DNA of 64,000 nt, taken from NCBI RefSeq assembly GCF_016862555.1, contig NZ_BONE01000006.1:62001-126000 (forward strand). The letters are read 5' to 3'. The notes under the pieces are model-generated. The model did not search any database, was not told where the DNA came from, and saw only the letters and a list, made by a program, of their open reading frames with translations. How positions within the stretch are numbered: position 1 is the first letter of the stretch; every line of letters starts with the position of its first letter. Source of the stretch: Asanoa siamensis. Its GTDB lineage: Bacteria > Actinomycetota > Actinomycetes > Mycobacteriales > Micromonosporaceae. Shown here in pieces: positions 16,891-24,580 of the stretch. Position numbers and translations under genes: made by a program.

Positions 16891-17730
16891 ATGACACGCA
16901 CGTGGCTGATCACCGGTGGCTCCCAGGGCCTCGGCCGGGCGCTCGCCCGCACCGCGCTGGAGCAGGGCGACCGGGTGGCCGTGACCTCCCGCGGCGCCGA
17001 CGCGCTGCCCGACCTACGGGCCGCGTACCCGGACCGGCTGCTCACGCTCGCCGTCGACCTGACCTCCGCCGCGGAGACCCGCGCCGCCGTCGCGACCGTG
17101 GTGGACCGGTTCGGCTCGCTCGACGTCGTGGTCAACAACGCCGGCTACGCGACCAGCGGCACGGTCGAGGACTTCCCCGAGGACGAGTTCCGGGCGCAGA
17201 TCGAGACCAACCTGTTCGGGGTGGTCAACGTGACCCGGGCGGCGCTGCCCGTCCTGCGCGCGCAGCGGTCCGGCCACGTCGTCCAGGTCTCGTCGATCGG
17301 CGGCCGGGTCGGCGGCACACCCGGGCTCGGCCCGTACCAGACCGCGAAGTTCGGTGTCGCCGGGTTCTCGGAGGTGCTGGCCAGCGAGGTGGCACCGCTC
17401 GGCATCAAGGTGACCGTGGTGGAGCCCGGCGGGATGCGCACCGGCTGGGCGGCCGGCGCCGCCCGGACGTCCGGCCCGACCCGCGACGACTACGCCTCGA
17501 CGGTCGGGGAGTGGCAGAGCCGGTTCGTGGCCTACAGCGGCAGCGAGCCCGGCGACCCGGCTCGGATGGCGCGGGTGATCGCCGACCTGGTCGACGGTCC
17601 GGACGCACCGCGTCGCCTGCTGCTCGGCAACGACGCCCTCGACATCGCCCTCGCCCACGAGGAGGAGCGCCTCGCGGAGATGCGGAAGTGGGCTCCCGTC
17701 AGCCGCTCCACCGACCTGGAGACCAAATGA
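16891..17730 (+). CDS. SDR family oxidoreductase
   Basis: 279 residues. The N-terminal cofactor motif is GGSQGLG, the NNAG motif is intact (VVNNAGYA) and the catalytic YxxxK is PYQTAKFGVAGF. The longer C-terminal part resembles the classical SDRs used on ketones and alcohols. A ribosome-binding site (CAGGAG) precedes the ATG. Its stop overlaps the start of the aldehyde dehydrogenase (ATGA), so the two enzymes probably act in sequence on an alcohol-to-aldehyde-to-acid route, under the divergent TetR regulator; the substrate is unknown. Confidence 0.92.
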   Translation: MTRTWLITGGSQGLGRALARTALEQGDRVAVTSRGADALPDLRAAYPDRLLTLAVDLTSAAETRAAVATVVDRFGSLDVVVNNAGYATSGTVEDFPEDEFRAQIETNLFGVVNVTRAALPVLRAQRSGHVVQVSSIGGRVGGTPGLGPYQTAKFGVAGFSEVLASEVAPLGIKVTVVEPGGMRTGWAAGAARTSGPTRDDYASTVGEWQSRFVAYSGSEPGDPARMARVIADLVDGPDAPRRLLLGNDALDIALAHEEERLAEMRKWAPVSRSTDLETK

Positions 17731-19178
17731 TCACGCGCGACAAGCTCTACGTCGGCGGCCGCTGGGTCACCCCCGCCGACCCGCACCTCCTCGAGATCCG
17801 TTCGCCGCACGACCGGTCCGTGCTCGGCCGGGTCGCCCAGGCCACGCCGTCCGATGTGGATGACGCGGTGGCGGCGGCCCGGACGGCCTTCGACGACGGA
17901 CCGTGGCCGCACACCGACCCGAAGGAGCGGCAGGACGTCGTCCGGCGGCTCAACCGGCTGCGCGAGCGGCGGGCCGACGAGATCGCCGCGGTCATCTCCG
18001 CCGAGAACGGCTCCGCGGCCTGGTTCACCCGGCTCGGCCAGCCGTTCCTGACCCGGCAGGTCAACGCCTATCTCCAGGCGGCCGAGGAGCTCGCCTGGGA
18101 GGAGGTCGTCGCGCCGTCGGACCCGTCGGTCACGTTCGACACCGTCGTCCGGCGCGAGCCGATCGGCGTGGTCGCGGCCGTCATCCCGTGGAACTCGCCG
18201 TTCTCCGCGGCGACCGCCAAGCTGACCCCGGCGCTGCTGGCCGGCAACACCGTGGTGCTCAAGGTCTCCCCGGAGAACTCGCTGAGCATGATGCTGCTGG
18301 CCGACCTGTGGCACGAGGCCGGGCTGCCGGAGGGGGTGCTGAGCATCCTGCCGGCGGACCGGGAGACGAGCGAGCACCTCGTCGCCCACCCCGGCGTCGA
18401 CAAGATCGCGTTCACCGGGTCGACCCGGGCGGGGCGGCGGATCGCCTCCATCGCCGGGGAACAGCTCAAGCGGGTCAGCCTGGAGCTGGGCGGGAAGTCC
18501 GCGGCCGTGATCCTGCCCGACGCCGACCTGGCGGCCGCCGTACCCGGCCTGCGGTTCGGGTCCTTCGCCAACAACGGTGAGGCCTGCATCCTGCAGACCC
18601 GCGTCCTCGCGCCGCGCTCGCGCTACGCCGAGGTGGTCGCCGCGCTCACGGAGATGGTCGAGTCGCTCAAGGTCGGTGACCCGGCCGACCCCGAGACGTT
18701 CATCGGCCCGATGATCCGGCCCGACCAGCAGCAGCGGGTGATCGACTACATCAACGTGGGAATCGCCGAAGGCGCCCGCCTGGTGACCGGCGGCCCGCGG
18801 GTGCCGCGCGGCCTGGAGGCGGGCAACTACGTCACGCCGACGCTCTTCGCCGACGTCGACAACGGCATGCGGATCGCCCGCGAGGAGATCTTCGGCCCGG
18901 TCCTGGTCGTCATTCCCTACGACGACGAGGACGACGCGGTACGCATCGCGAACGACTCCGAGTACGGCCTGTCGGGCGGCGTCTGGTCGGCGAGCCCGGA
19001 GCGCGCGCTGGCGGTCGCCCGCCGGTTGCGCACCGGCACGGTCACCGTCAACGGCGCCCCGATGAGCTTCGACGGCCCGTTCGGCGGCTACAAGGCGAGC
19101 GGCATCGGCCGGGAGTACGGCCGGGCCGGGCTCGCGGGCTACCTGGAGCTGAAGACGGTCACACGTTCCGCGGCGTGA
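17727..19178 (+). CDS. NAD(P)-dependent aldehyde dehydrogenase
   Basis: 483 residues, the usual length for the ALDH superfamily. The general base is Glu253 in SLELGGKS and the nucleophile is Cys287 in NNGEACILQTR; the cofactor region has PWNSPFSAATAKLTPALLAGN and the FTGSTRAGR motif. It oxidises an aldehyde to the carboxylic acid. Start ATG 17727 overlaps the SDR stop, indicating translational coupling. The 3' end overlaps the convergent methyltransferase gene by 20 bases. Confidence 0.95.
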   Translation: MITRDKLYVGGRWVTPADPHLLEIRSPHDRSVLGRVAQATPSDVDDAVAAARTAFDDGPWPHTDPKERQDVVRRLNRLRERRADEIAAVISAENGSAAWFTRLGQPFLTRQVNAYLQAAEELAWEEVVAPSDPSVTFDTVVRREPIGVVAAVIPWNSPFSAATAKLTPALLAGNTVVLKVSPENSLSMMLLADLWHEAGLPEGVLSILPADRETSEHLVAHPGVDKIAFTGSTRAGRRIASIAGEQLKRVSLELGGKSAAVILPDADLAAAVPGLRFGSFANNGEACILQTRVLAPRSRYAEVVAALTEMVESLKVGDPADPETFIGPMIRPDQQQRVIDYINVGIAEGARLVTGGPRVPRGLEAGNYVTPTLFADVDNGMRIAREEIFGPVLVVIPYDDEDDAVRIANDSEYGLSGGVWSASPERALAVARRLRTGTVTVNGAPMSFDGPFGGYKASGIGREYGRAGLAGYLELKTVTRSAA

Positions 19179-19794
19179 GCACGTTGGCGACCGTGAGCTT
19201 GGAGTCCTCGCCGGTCATCGGCGTCACCGGATAGGTCTTCACGACCTGCCAGTTGTCGTCGGGGATCCGGCCGCGGCCCGGGTCGCCCACGAGCACGAGG
19301 GCGTCGCGCCGGGCGGCGGCCAGCAGAAAGGGGAGCGCCCGTGCGGCGAGGTCGTCGTCGTAGAACGCGTCGCCGGCCAGCAGCACGTCGGCGTGGTTGT
19401 CGAGGACGTCCCGGGGCGCGAGCTCCAGCAGGTCGGTGGCGAGGGTTCCGACGCTCACGCCGTTGACCTTGGCGTTGGCGCGGATGGCGGCCAGCGCGTA
19501 CGGGTCGATGTCGTTGGCGACGACGACGGAGGCGCCGGCCATGGCGGCCGCTATCGCGACGAGGCCCGAGCCGGAGCCCAGGTCGAGCACCCGGCGGCCG
19601 GCGACGGTCTCGGGCGCGTCCAGCACGTAGCGCGCGACGGCCTCGCCGCCGCCCCATGCCGTGGCCCAGTAGGGCGCGGAGATGCGGTGGCCCGCGTCGG
19701 CCTCGAGCCTGGCCCAGAGGATCGTCGGATCCTCGGCGAGGAAGAGGCGCACTTCGGGAACGAGTCGCGCCGAGGTGAGTCGGAGACCGTCCAT
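19159..19794 (-). CDS. Class I SAM-dependent methyltransferase, ETFB-lysine/PrmA-like
   Basis: 211 residues. The SAM-binding motif I is VLDLGSGSGLVAIAA, followed by ANDIDPYALAAIRANA (motif II acidic residue). The early APYWATAWGGGEA stretch and overall length match the nicotinamide N-methyltransferase/ETF-beta lysine methyltransferase family (Methyltransf_16), whose bacterial members methylate proteins. The target is not known. It is downstream of the csp gene on the same strand, but a strong hairpin (19825-19851) lies between them. Confidence 0.85.
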   Translation of the reverse strand: MDGLRLTSARLVPEVRLFLAEDPTILWARLEADAGHRISAPYWATAWGGGEAVARYVLDAPETVAGRRVLDLGSGSGLVAIAAAMAGASVVVANDIDPYALAAIRANAKVNGVSVGTLATDLLELAPRDVLDNHADVLLAGDAFYDDDLAARALPFLLAAARRDALVLVGDPGRGRIPDDNWQVVKTYPVTPMTGEDSKLTVANVLTPRNV

Positions 19795-19824
19795 GTCAAT
19801 CCCCGTCCTCGGGCGACGACCGTG

Positions 19825-19851
19825 CCCCGCGACACCGACAGTGTCGCGGGG
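19825..19851 (-). terminator. Strong hairpin after the cold-shock gene
   Basis: An 11-bp perfect stem (19825-19835 with 19841-19851, CCCCGCGACAC against its complement) closes a 5-base loop, and pairing continues outward with one bulged A. There is no T-run, as is usual for terminators in high-GC actinomycetes. It follows the csp stop by 15 bases. Confidence 0.75.
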
Positions 19852-19866
19852 ACACGGTCGGCACGG

Positions 19867-20070
19867 TCAGATAACGCGGATGTTGGCCGCCTGCGGGCCC
19901 TTCTGGCCCTGCTGGATGTCGAACTCCACGCGCTGGTTCTCCTCGAGCGACCGGAAGCCGCTCGAGTCGATGGCCGAGTAGTGGGCGAACACGTCGGGGC
20001 CACCACCGTCCTGCGCGATGAAGCCGAAGCCCTTTTCGGCGTTGAACCACTTGACGGTGCCTACTGCCAT
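19867..20070 (-). CDS. cspA: Cold-shock domain protein, CspA family
   Basis: A 67-residue single cold-shock domain that binds single-stranded RNA and DNA and melts mRNA structure in the cytoplasm. Both RNA-binding motifs are present: KGFGFIAQ (RNP1) and DVFAHYSAI (RNP2), after the typical [12 protein letters not shown] start. The gene has a leader of at least 90 bases with a hairpin (20096-20114), and is flanked by terminator-like structures on both sides, so it is probably a single-gene transcript. Cold control through the leader is common for such genes but is not shown by the sequence. Confidence 0.97.
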   Translation of the reverse strand: MAVGTVKWFNAEKGFGFIAQDGGGPDVFAHYSAIDSSGFRSLEENQRVEFDIQQGQKGPQAANIRVI

Positions 20071-20095
20071 TTTCTTTCTAACCTTCCGGAATGGT

Positions 20096-20114
20096 GCCCC
20101 GCACCGTGCGGGGC
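20096..20114 (-). other. Hairpin in the csp mRNA leader
   Basis: GCCCCGCAC and GTGCGGGGC form a 9-bp perfect inverted repeat with a single central base, 26 bases upstream of the csp start. It would lie in the 5' leader just before the ribosome-binding region and could influence translation. Role unproven. Confidence 0.5.
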
Positions 20115-20168
20115 GCCGCGATTGCCGCATGCATCCATCCCGGCCGGGCGAACCGGCACAAACACAAA

Positions 20169-20194
20169 ACGCCCGTGGCAATATACCCGGGCGT
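20169..20194 (-). terminator. Intrinsic terminator after the TetR gene
   Basis: Read on the minus strand, ACGCCCG and CGGGCGT (20188-20194 and 20169-20175) form a stem with a 12-base loop, followed immediately by TTTTGTGTTTG. This is a good rho-independent terminator for the TetR gene that ends at 20262 and would insulate the csp gene. Confidence 0.7.
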
Positions 20195-20261
20195 ATGCGA
20201 GGTATGGGGAACATGAAACCGCAATACTCGCATCCTAACAGGCCCCACCTGGGCCGTCCGG

Positions 20262-20870
20262 CTAGTGGGTCACCTGTGTCGCCTGCAGCATGTCGAGGCT
20301 GTTGCGCCAGAGCGTGTCGAGCGCGGTCGGGTCGTTGAGCAGCTTCGCCAGCAGCACCCGCCCCTCGATCTGGGCGACGATCGAGCGCGCGGCCTCCCGG
20401 GTGTCGACACCGGCGCCGGCCAGCCCGGCCTCCTTCGCCTCGACGACGACCCGCTCGATCAGGTCGATCTGGGCCTCGAAGATCTCCTGGAGCCGCGTGC
20501 GGATCTCCTCGGCCTGGTTGCTCAACTCCAGCGCGAGGTTGCCGAACAGGCAACCCACCACCACGCCGGAGCGGCGCTGGCCGGCCCGCTGCACCTCTTC
20601 GGTCGCCTCGAACAGCGTGCGCAACCGTCGCAGGGGGTCGCCGGGGCCGTCCAGGGCGGCGAGCCACTGGGCGCGCTGGGCGGCCCAGTGCTCGTCGATC
20701 ACGGTCAGCGCCAGCGCCTGCTTGGATTCGAAGAAGTAGTAGAAGCTGCCCTTGGGCACGCCGGCCGTCGCGCAGATCTCCGCGACGCCCAGCGCCGAGT
20801 AGCCACGCTGCTCGATGAGCACCTTCGCGGCCTCGAGGATCTTGTCTCGCGCGTCACTGGTCCGTCCCAC
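20262..20870 (-). CDS. TetR/AcrR family regulator of the adjacent SDR/tautomerase operon
   Basis: 202 residues from GTG 20870. The HTH is [18 protein letters not shown], then [27 protein letters not shown], the AcrR/NemR-like pattern. An upstream in-frame ATG (20906) exists, but it would place one copy of the probable operator inside the gene, so GTG 20870 is preferred. The C-terminal domain has the YcdC/NemR-like [13 protein letters not shown] segment, in which the cysteine resembles sensing cysteines of electrophile-responsive regulators; that is a comparison, not proof. Divergent from the SDR gene at 20949. Confidence 0.88.
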   Translation of the reverse strand: MGRTSDARDKILEAAKVLIEQRGYSALGVAEICATAGVPKGSFYYFFESKQALALTVIDEHWAAQRAQWLAALDGPGDPLRRLRTLFEATEEVQRAGQRRSGVVVGCLFGNLALELSNQAEEIRTRLQEIFEAQIDLIERVVVEAKEAGLAGAGVDTREAARSIVAQIEGRVLLAKLLNDPTALDTLWRNSLDMLQATQVTH

Positions 20871-20886
20871 GCCTTGGAGAATACAT

Positions 20887-20926
20887 GACCGGTCGTCTAG
20901 CGTCATAGGCGACCGGTCGTCTAGCG
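20887..20926. promoter_or_regulatory. Two direct copies of a TetR operator
   Basis: GACCGGTCGTCTAGCG occurs twice, at 20887-20902 and 20911-20926, 24 bases apart; each contains the palindrome GACCGGTC. Both sit in the 78-base gap between the divergent TetR and SDR starts. Motifs of the TAGACGACCGGTC type are well-known targets of AcrR-like repressors. Confidence 0.82.
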
Positions 20927-20948
20927 ACCCATTCACGGAGGAGGAGCA

Positions 20949-21659
20949 ATGTCTGAGGGACAGAAGGTAGCGGTGATCACGGGCGCCTCGCAGGGCATCG
21001 GCGCCGGGCTCGTCGAGGCGTACCGGAAGCTCGGGTACGGCGTCGTGGCCACGTCGCGCTCGATCGCACCGTCGAACGACCCCGAGGTCGTCACCGTCCA
21101 GGGCGACATCGCCGAGGCCGCGACCGCGCAACGGGTGGTCGCCGCCGCGGTCGAGCGGTTCGGCCGCATCGACACGCTGGTGAACAACGCCGGCGTGTTC
21201 GTCGCCAAGCCGTTCACCGACTACACCGACGAGGACTTCGACCTGGTGGTCGGCATCAACGTCGCCGGGTTCTTCCAGATGACCCGCCGGGTGATGCCGC
21301 ACCTGGTGGCCGCGGGCGGCGGGCACGTCGTGAGCATCACCACGAGCTTCGTCGACCAGCCGAACTCGAACGTGCCCTCGGTGCTCGCCTCGCTGACCAA
21401 GGGCGGCCTCGCGGCGTCGACCAAGTCACTGGCCATCGAGTACGCGAACCGCGGCGTGCGCGTCAACGCGGTCTCACCCGGGATCATCAAGACCCCGATG
21501 CACCCGGCCGAGTACCACCCGACGTACGACGCGCTGCACCCGGTGGGCCGGATGGGCGAGGTCAGCGACATCGTCGACGCGGTCGCCTACCTGGAGACGG
21601 CGCCGTTCGTCACGGGCACGATCCTGCACGTCGACGGCGGCCAGAACGCCGGACACTGA
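20949..21659 (+). CDS. SDR family protein lacking the catalytic tyrosine
   Basis: 236 residues with an intact cofactor motif (GASQGIG), NNAG motif (LVNNAGVF), and the C-terminal VTGTILHVDGGQNAGH of classical SDRs. At the active site, however, the usual YxxxK reads ASLTK: the lysine is present but the tyrosine position holds alanine. Binding of NAD(P) is still likely; ordinary ketone reduction is doubtful. A strong ribosome-binding site (GGAGGAGG) precedes the ATG. It is followed after 15 bases by a tautomerase-like gene, and controlled by the divergent TetR. Confidence 0.9.
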   Translation: MSEGQKVAVITGASQGIGAGLVEAYRKLGYGVVATSRSIAPSNDPEVVTVQGDIAEAATAQRVVAAAVERFGRIDTLVNNAGVFVAKPFTDYTDEDFDLVVGINVAGFFQMTRRVMPHLVAAGGGHVVSITTSFVDQPNSNVPSVLASLTKGGLAASTKSLAIEYANRGVRVNAVSPGIIKTPMHPAEYHPTYDALHPVGRMGEVSDIVDAVAYLETAPFVTGTILHVDGGQNAGH

Positions 21660-21674
21660 GCGAGGAGGCGGAGC

Positions 21675-21905
21675 ATGCCGTTCGTCACGATCCAGATCAC
21701 CCGCGAGGGCAGCACGCCCGGCGCCGACGCGGCCACCGCGGACGAGAAGGCGCAGCTCATCCACGGCGTGAGTAAGCTGCTGCTCGACGTGCTGGGCAAG
21801 CCGATGGACGCGACGTTCGTGGTCATCGACGAGGTCGAGACCGAGAACTGGGGCTGGGGCGGGTTGCCCGTCGAGCAGTTCCGGGCCCGCCGCCGCGCGG
21901 GCTGA
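21675..21905 (+). CDS. 4-oxalocrotonate tautomerase family protein
   Basis: 76 residues with proline directly after the initiator methionine (MPFVTIQITREG), which is the catalytic base of this superfamily once Met is removed. The VSKLLLDVLGKPMDATFVVIDEVETENWGWGG part matches family members that accept small unsaturated keto acids; only short segments are conserved, so the substrate is open. It is co-transcribed with the tyrosine-less SDR and ends the operon, as a strong hairpin follows 14 bases after the stop. Confidence 0.88.
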   Translation: MPFVTIQITREGSTPGADAATADEKAQLIHGVSKLLLDVLGKPMDATFVVIDEVETENWGWGGLPVEQFRARRRAG

Positions 21906-21919
21906 ACGCCAGGCAGCAA

Positions 21920-21945
21920 GGGCCCGGGTCCCGGCACCCGGGCCC
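21920..21945 (+). terminator. Hairpin terminator after the SDR/tautomerase operon
   Basis: GGGCCCGGGT (21920-21929) pairs perfectly with ACCCGGGCCC (21936-21945) over a 6-base loop, 14 bases after the tautomerase stop. No T-run follows, in keeping with high-GC terminators. Confidence 0.78.
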
Positions 21946-21964
21946 CGCCGTCAGTGGGCGCGGC

Positions 21965-21998
21965 CCCCGGTCAGGAGGTAATTTCAGTCCTGACGGGG
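21965..21998 (+). other. Leader hairpin upstream of the STAND ATPase gene
   Basis: CCCCGGTCAGGA (21965-21976) can pair with TCCTGACGGGG (21988-21998) with one bulged G. The loop and inner stem contain AGGAGGT, a perfect ribosome-binding sequence, yet no start codon lies at a usable distance; the gene's ATG is at 22016 after a T-rich stretch. It could be a second terminator or a leader switch. Confidence 0.5.
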
Positions 21999-22015
21999 GG
22001 ATGTGATGATTTTTC

Positions 22016-24580
22016 ATGGCAAGCTGGGGTGAGCCGCCGGATCGCCGACTGCGCATCTTCATCTCATCGGCCATCGACGAGCTCGAGGACGAGCCGCTCG
22101 CCGTCCGGGACACCATCGCCCGGATGCGGCTGGTCCCGGTGATGTTCGAGCTCGGTGCCAGGCCGCGCGGCAACAGCGACGTGTACGGCGACTACATCGG
22201 GCAGAGCCAGCTCTTCATCGGCATCTACGGCGACAGCTACGGCTTCGTCCCGCCCGACTCCGACCACTCCGGTCTGGAGGACGAGTTCGTCGCCGCGGGC
22301 GACATGCCCAAGCTGATCTACGTCAAGTCGCCGGCGCGCGACCGCGACCCGCGCCTCGCCGCCCTGCTCGACCGGATCCGGCACGACGCGCAGGTCAGCT
22401 ACCGGCACTTCCGCTCGGCCGACGAGCTGCGCCGCGTCGTCGGTGACGACGTCGCCCTGCTGCTCACCGAGCGGTTCAACCCGGGCGGCCCGGCGCGCCC
22501 GGAGAGCGTCACCCGACCGGCGCTGCCGGTGCCGCCCAACCAGCTCCTCGGGCGCGAGGACGAGCAGGCCGCCCTGACCGACCTGCTCAGCCGCGACGAC
22601 GTGCGGCTCGTCACGCTCACCGGCCCCGGCGGTGTCGGCAAGACCCGGCTGGCCCTGCAGCTCGGCGCGACGCTGGGCCCGGCGTTCAGTGACGGGGTCG
22701 CGTTCGCCGACCTGTCCGCGGTCACCGACGCCGAGTCGGTCGGCATGGCGATCGCCAGCAGCCTGAACCTGTGGACCATGCCCAACCAGTCGGCGCTGGA
22801 CAGCGCGGTCACCTACCTGCGGGACCGCTCGCTGCTGCTGGTGATAGACAACATGGAGCACCTCGCCGAGTCCGCGACCATGGTCAGCACGCTGCTGGAC
22901 GCCTGCCCGCGGGTGCGCGTCCTCGTCACCAGCCGCATCCCTCTGCGGCTGACCGGCGAGCACGTGTTCGACGTGCCGCCGCTGCGAATCCCCGGCACGG
23001 GCCAGGATCCCCTGGCCGCGATCCACCGCGACGGCGCCGCCGAGCTGTTCGTCGAGCGCGCCCGGGCCGTCCGCTCCGACTTCCGGGTCGACGCCGACGG
23101 CGCGGCCGCCGTGGCCGAGATCGTCCGCCGCCTCGACGGGTTGCCGCTGGCCATAGAGCTCGCGGCCGCCAAGGTGCGGGTCCTCCCACTGTGGACGCTC
23201 GCCGACCGGCTCGACCGCGGGCTCGGCACGCTGACCGGCGGCGCCCGCGACCTGCCGGCCCGGCAGCGCACGCTGCGCGACACGATAGCCTGGAGCTACC
23301 AGCTCCTGCGACCGGCGGAGCAGCGTACCTTCGCCCGCATCGGGGTGTTCTCCGGCGGTTTCGACCTGGAGGCGGGCAGCGCGCTGGTCGACGTCTCCGA
23401 CCGCTACGCCGTGCTCGAGGCGTTCACCTCGCTGATCGAGAGCAGCCTGGTGACCCAGGACGTCCGCGGGCCCGAGCCGCGGATGGCGATGCTCAGCACC
23501 ATCCGCGAGTTCGCGCTCGACCGGCTCCGCGAGGACTTCGACTGGGCCGAGACCCACGAGCGGCACGCGCGCTACTACCTCGCGTTCGCCGAGGCCACCG
23601 CGCCGCCGGTCGGCCAGACCTCCACCGATCCCGCGGCCGTCGACCTGCTGGCGGCCGAGCACGACAACCTGCGCGCCGCGATCAACTGGTTCATCGACCA
23701 CGAGCAGATGGACGAGGCCGTCCGGCTCGGCTGGATGCTCTGGCCACTGTGGTGGTTGCGCGGCCACATCGACGAGGGCGCCCGCACGGTGCGGCGGATG
23801 CTGGAGCACGAACCCGTGATGTCGCGGCGGGCGTTCGCCCACGCGCTGTTCGGCGACGGCGCGATCGCCTTCCTCGGCGGCGACCGCGAGCGCGGGCGCA
23901 GGCAGTTGGAACGGGTGCTGCCGATGCTGCGCGATCTCGGCGACCAGGACGTGAACGCCCGAGCCGCCGGGATGCTGGGCCAGTTGGCGCTCGGGCGGGG
24001 TGACTACGCGGAGGCCCGTGCGCTGCTGGGCGAGACCAAGCAGATCAGCGAGCGGATCGGCGAGCTCTGGATGGCCGCGCTCTACCACACCCGGCTCGCC
24101 CTGGTGCCGCTCAACGAGGGCGACTACGCGGCGGCGGCCGAGCAGTACACGGACGGCCTGCGGACCGCCCGCAAGACCGAGGACCACCTGGGCGAGGTGG
24201 TCGCGCTCTACAGCCTCGCGGTCACGGCGACGTCGGCCGGCGACGAGCAGGCGGCGCTCGGCTATCTGGCGAACGGGCTGCGGCTCTCGGCCGGCGCGAG
24301 CGACCAGGCCGGCAGCGCGACCTATCTGGAGGCGCTGGCCGATCTCGCGGGGCGCGCCGGCGACCTGGAACGGGCGGTGCGGTTGACCGCGGCGGCCCGC
24401 AAGCTGCGGCGGTTCGCGGGCACGGCGTGGATGCAGGCGTACGTGCCGCCGTGGCCACCCGGGTCGCAGGACGTGGAGGTGGCGGCGGGGCAGTACGCCG
24501 ACGCCTGGAACGCGGGTTCCGCCGACACGTTGACCTCCGCGGTGGCGTACGCCCTCGAAGGTCTCGAACCTACGCCCTGA
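22016..24580 (+). CDS. DUF4062-STAND ATPase with TPR-like C-terminus (NLR-like architecture)
   Basis: 854 residues in three parts. Residues 10-140 are a DUF4062 domain (LRIFISSAIDELEDE, then SQLFIGIYGDSYG and GLEDEF). Residues 175-480 are a STAND/NB-ARC-like ATPase: Walker A GPGGVGKT at 203-210, Walker B LLLVIDN near 275, and the GLPLAIELAAAKV motif from 375. The rest is helical repeat sequence of TPR type ending at residue 854 with no DNA-binding tail. Such ATPases oligomerise on ligand binding; here DUF4062 takes the place of the effector. A paralogue lies at 44195. Whether it senses infection, a metabolite or damage is unknown. Confidence 0.85.
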   Translation: MASWGEPPDRRLRIFISSAIDELEDEPLAVRDTIARMRLVPVMFELGARPRGNSDVYGDYIGQSQLFIGIYGDSYGFVPPDSDHSGLEDEFVAAGDMPKLIYVKSPARDRDPRLAALLDRIRHDAQVSYRHFRSADELRRVVGDDVALLLTERFNPGGPARPESVTRPALPVPPNQLLGREDEQAALTDLLSRDDVRLVTLTGPGGVGKTRLALQLGATLGPAFSDGVAFADLSAVTDAESVGMAIASSLNLWTMPNQSALDSAVTYLRDRSLLLVIDNMEHLAESATMVSTLLDACPRVRVLVTSRIPLRLTGEHVFDVPPLRIPGTGQDPLAAIHRDGAAELFVERARAVRSDFRVDADGAAAVAEIVRRLDGLPLAIELAAAKVRVLPLWTLADRLDRGLGTLTGGARDLPARQRTLRDTIAWSYQLLRPAEQRTFARIGVFSGGFDLEAGSALVDVSDRYAVLEAFTSLIESSLVTQDVRGPEPRMAMLSTIREFALDRLREDFDWAETHERHARYYLAFAEATAPPVGQTSTDPAAVDLLAAEHDNLRAAINWFIDHEQMDEAVRLGWMLWPLWWLRGHIDEGARTVRRMLEHEPVMSRRAFAHALFGDGAIAFLGGDRERGRRQLERVLPMLRDLGDQDVNARAAGMLGQLALGRGDYAEARALLGETKQISERIGELWMAALYHTRLALVPLNEGDYAAAAEQYTDGLRTARKTEDHLGEVVALYSLAVTATSAGDEQAALGYLANGLRLSAGASDQAGSATYLEALADLAGRAGDLERAVRLTAAARKLRRFAGTAWMQAYVPPWPPGSQDVEVAAGQYADAWNAGSADTLTSAVAYALEGLEPTP

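Noticed and set aside
22016-24580. The STAND protein as an AfsR- or LuxR-type transcription factor
   Set aside because: The ATPase and TPR parts are similar, but no OmpR-like, BTAD or LuxR HTH sequence is present at either end.
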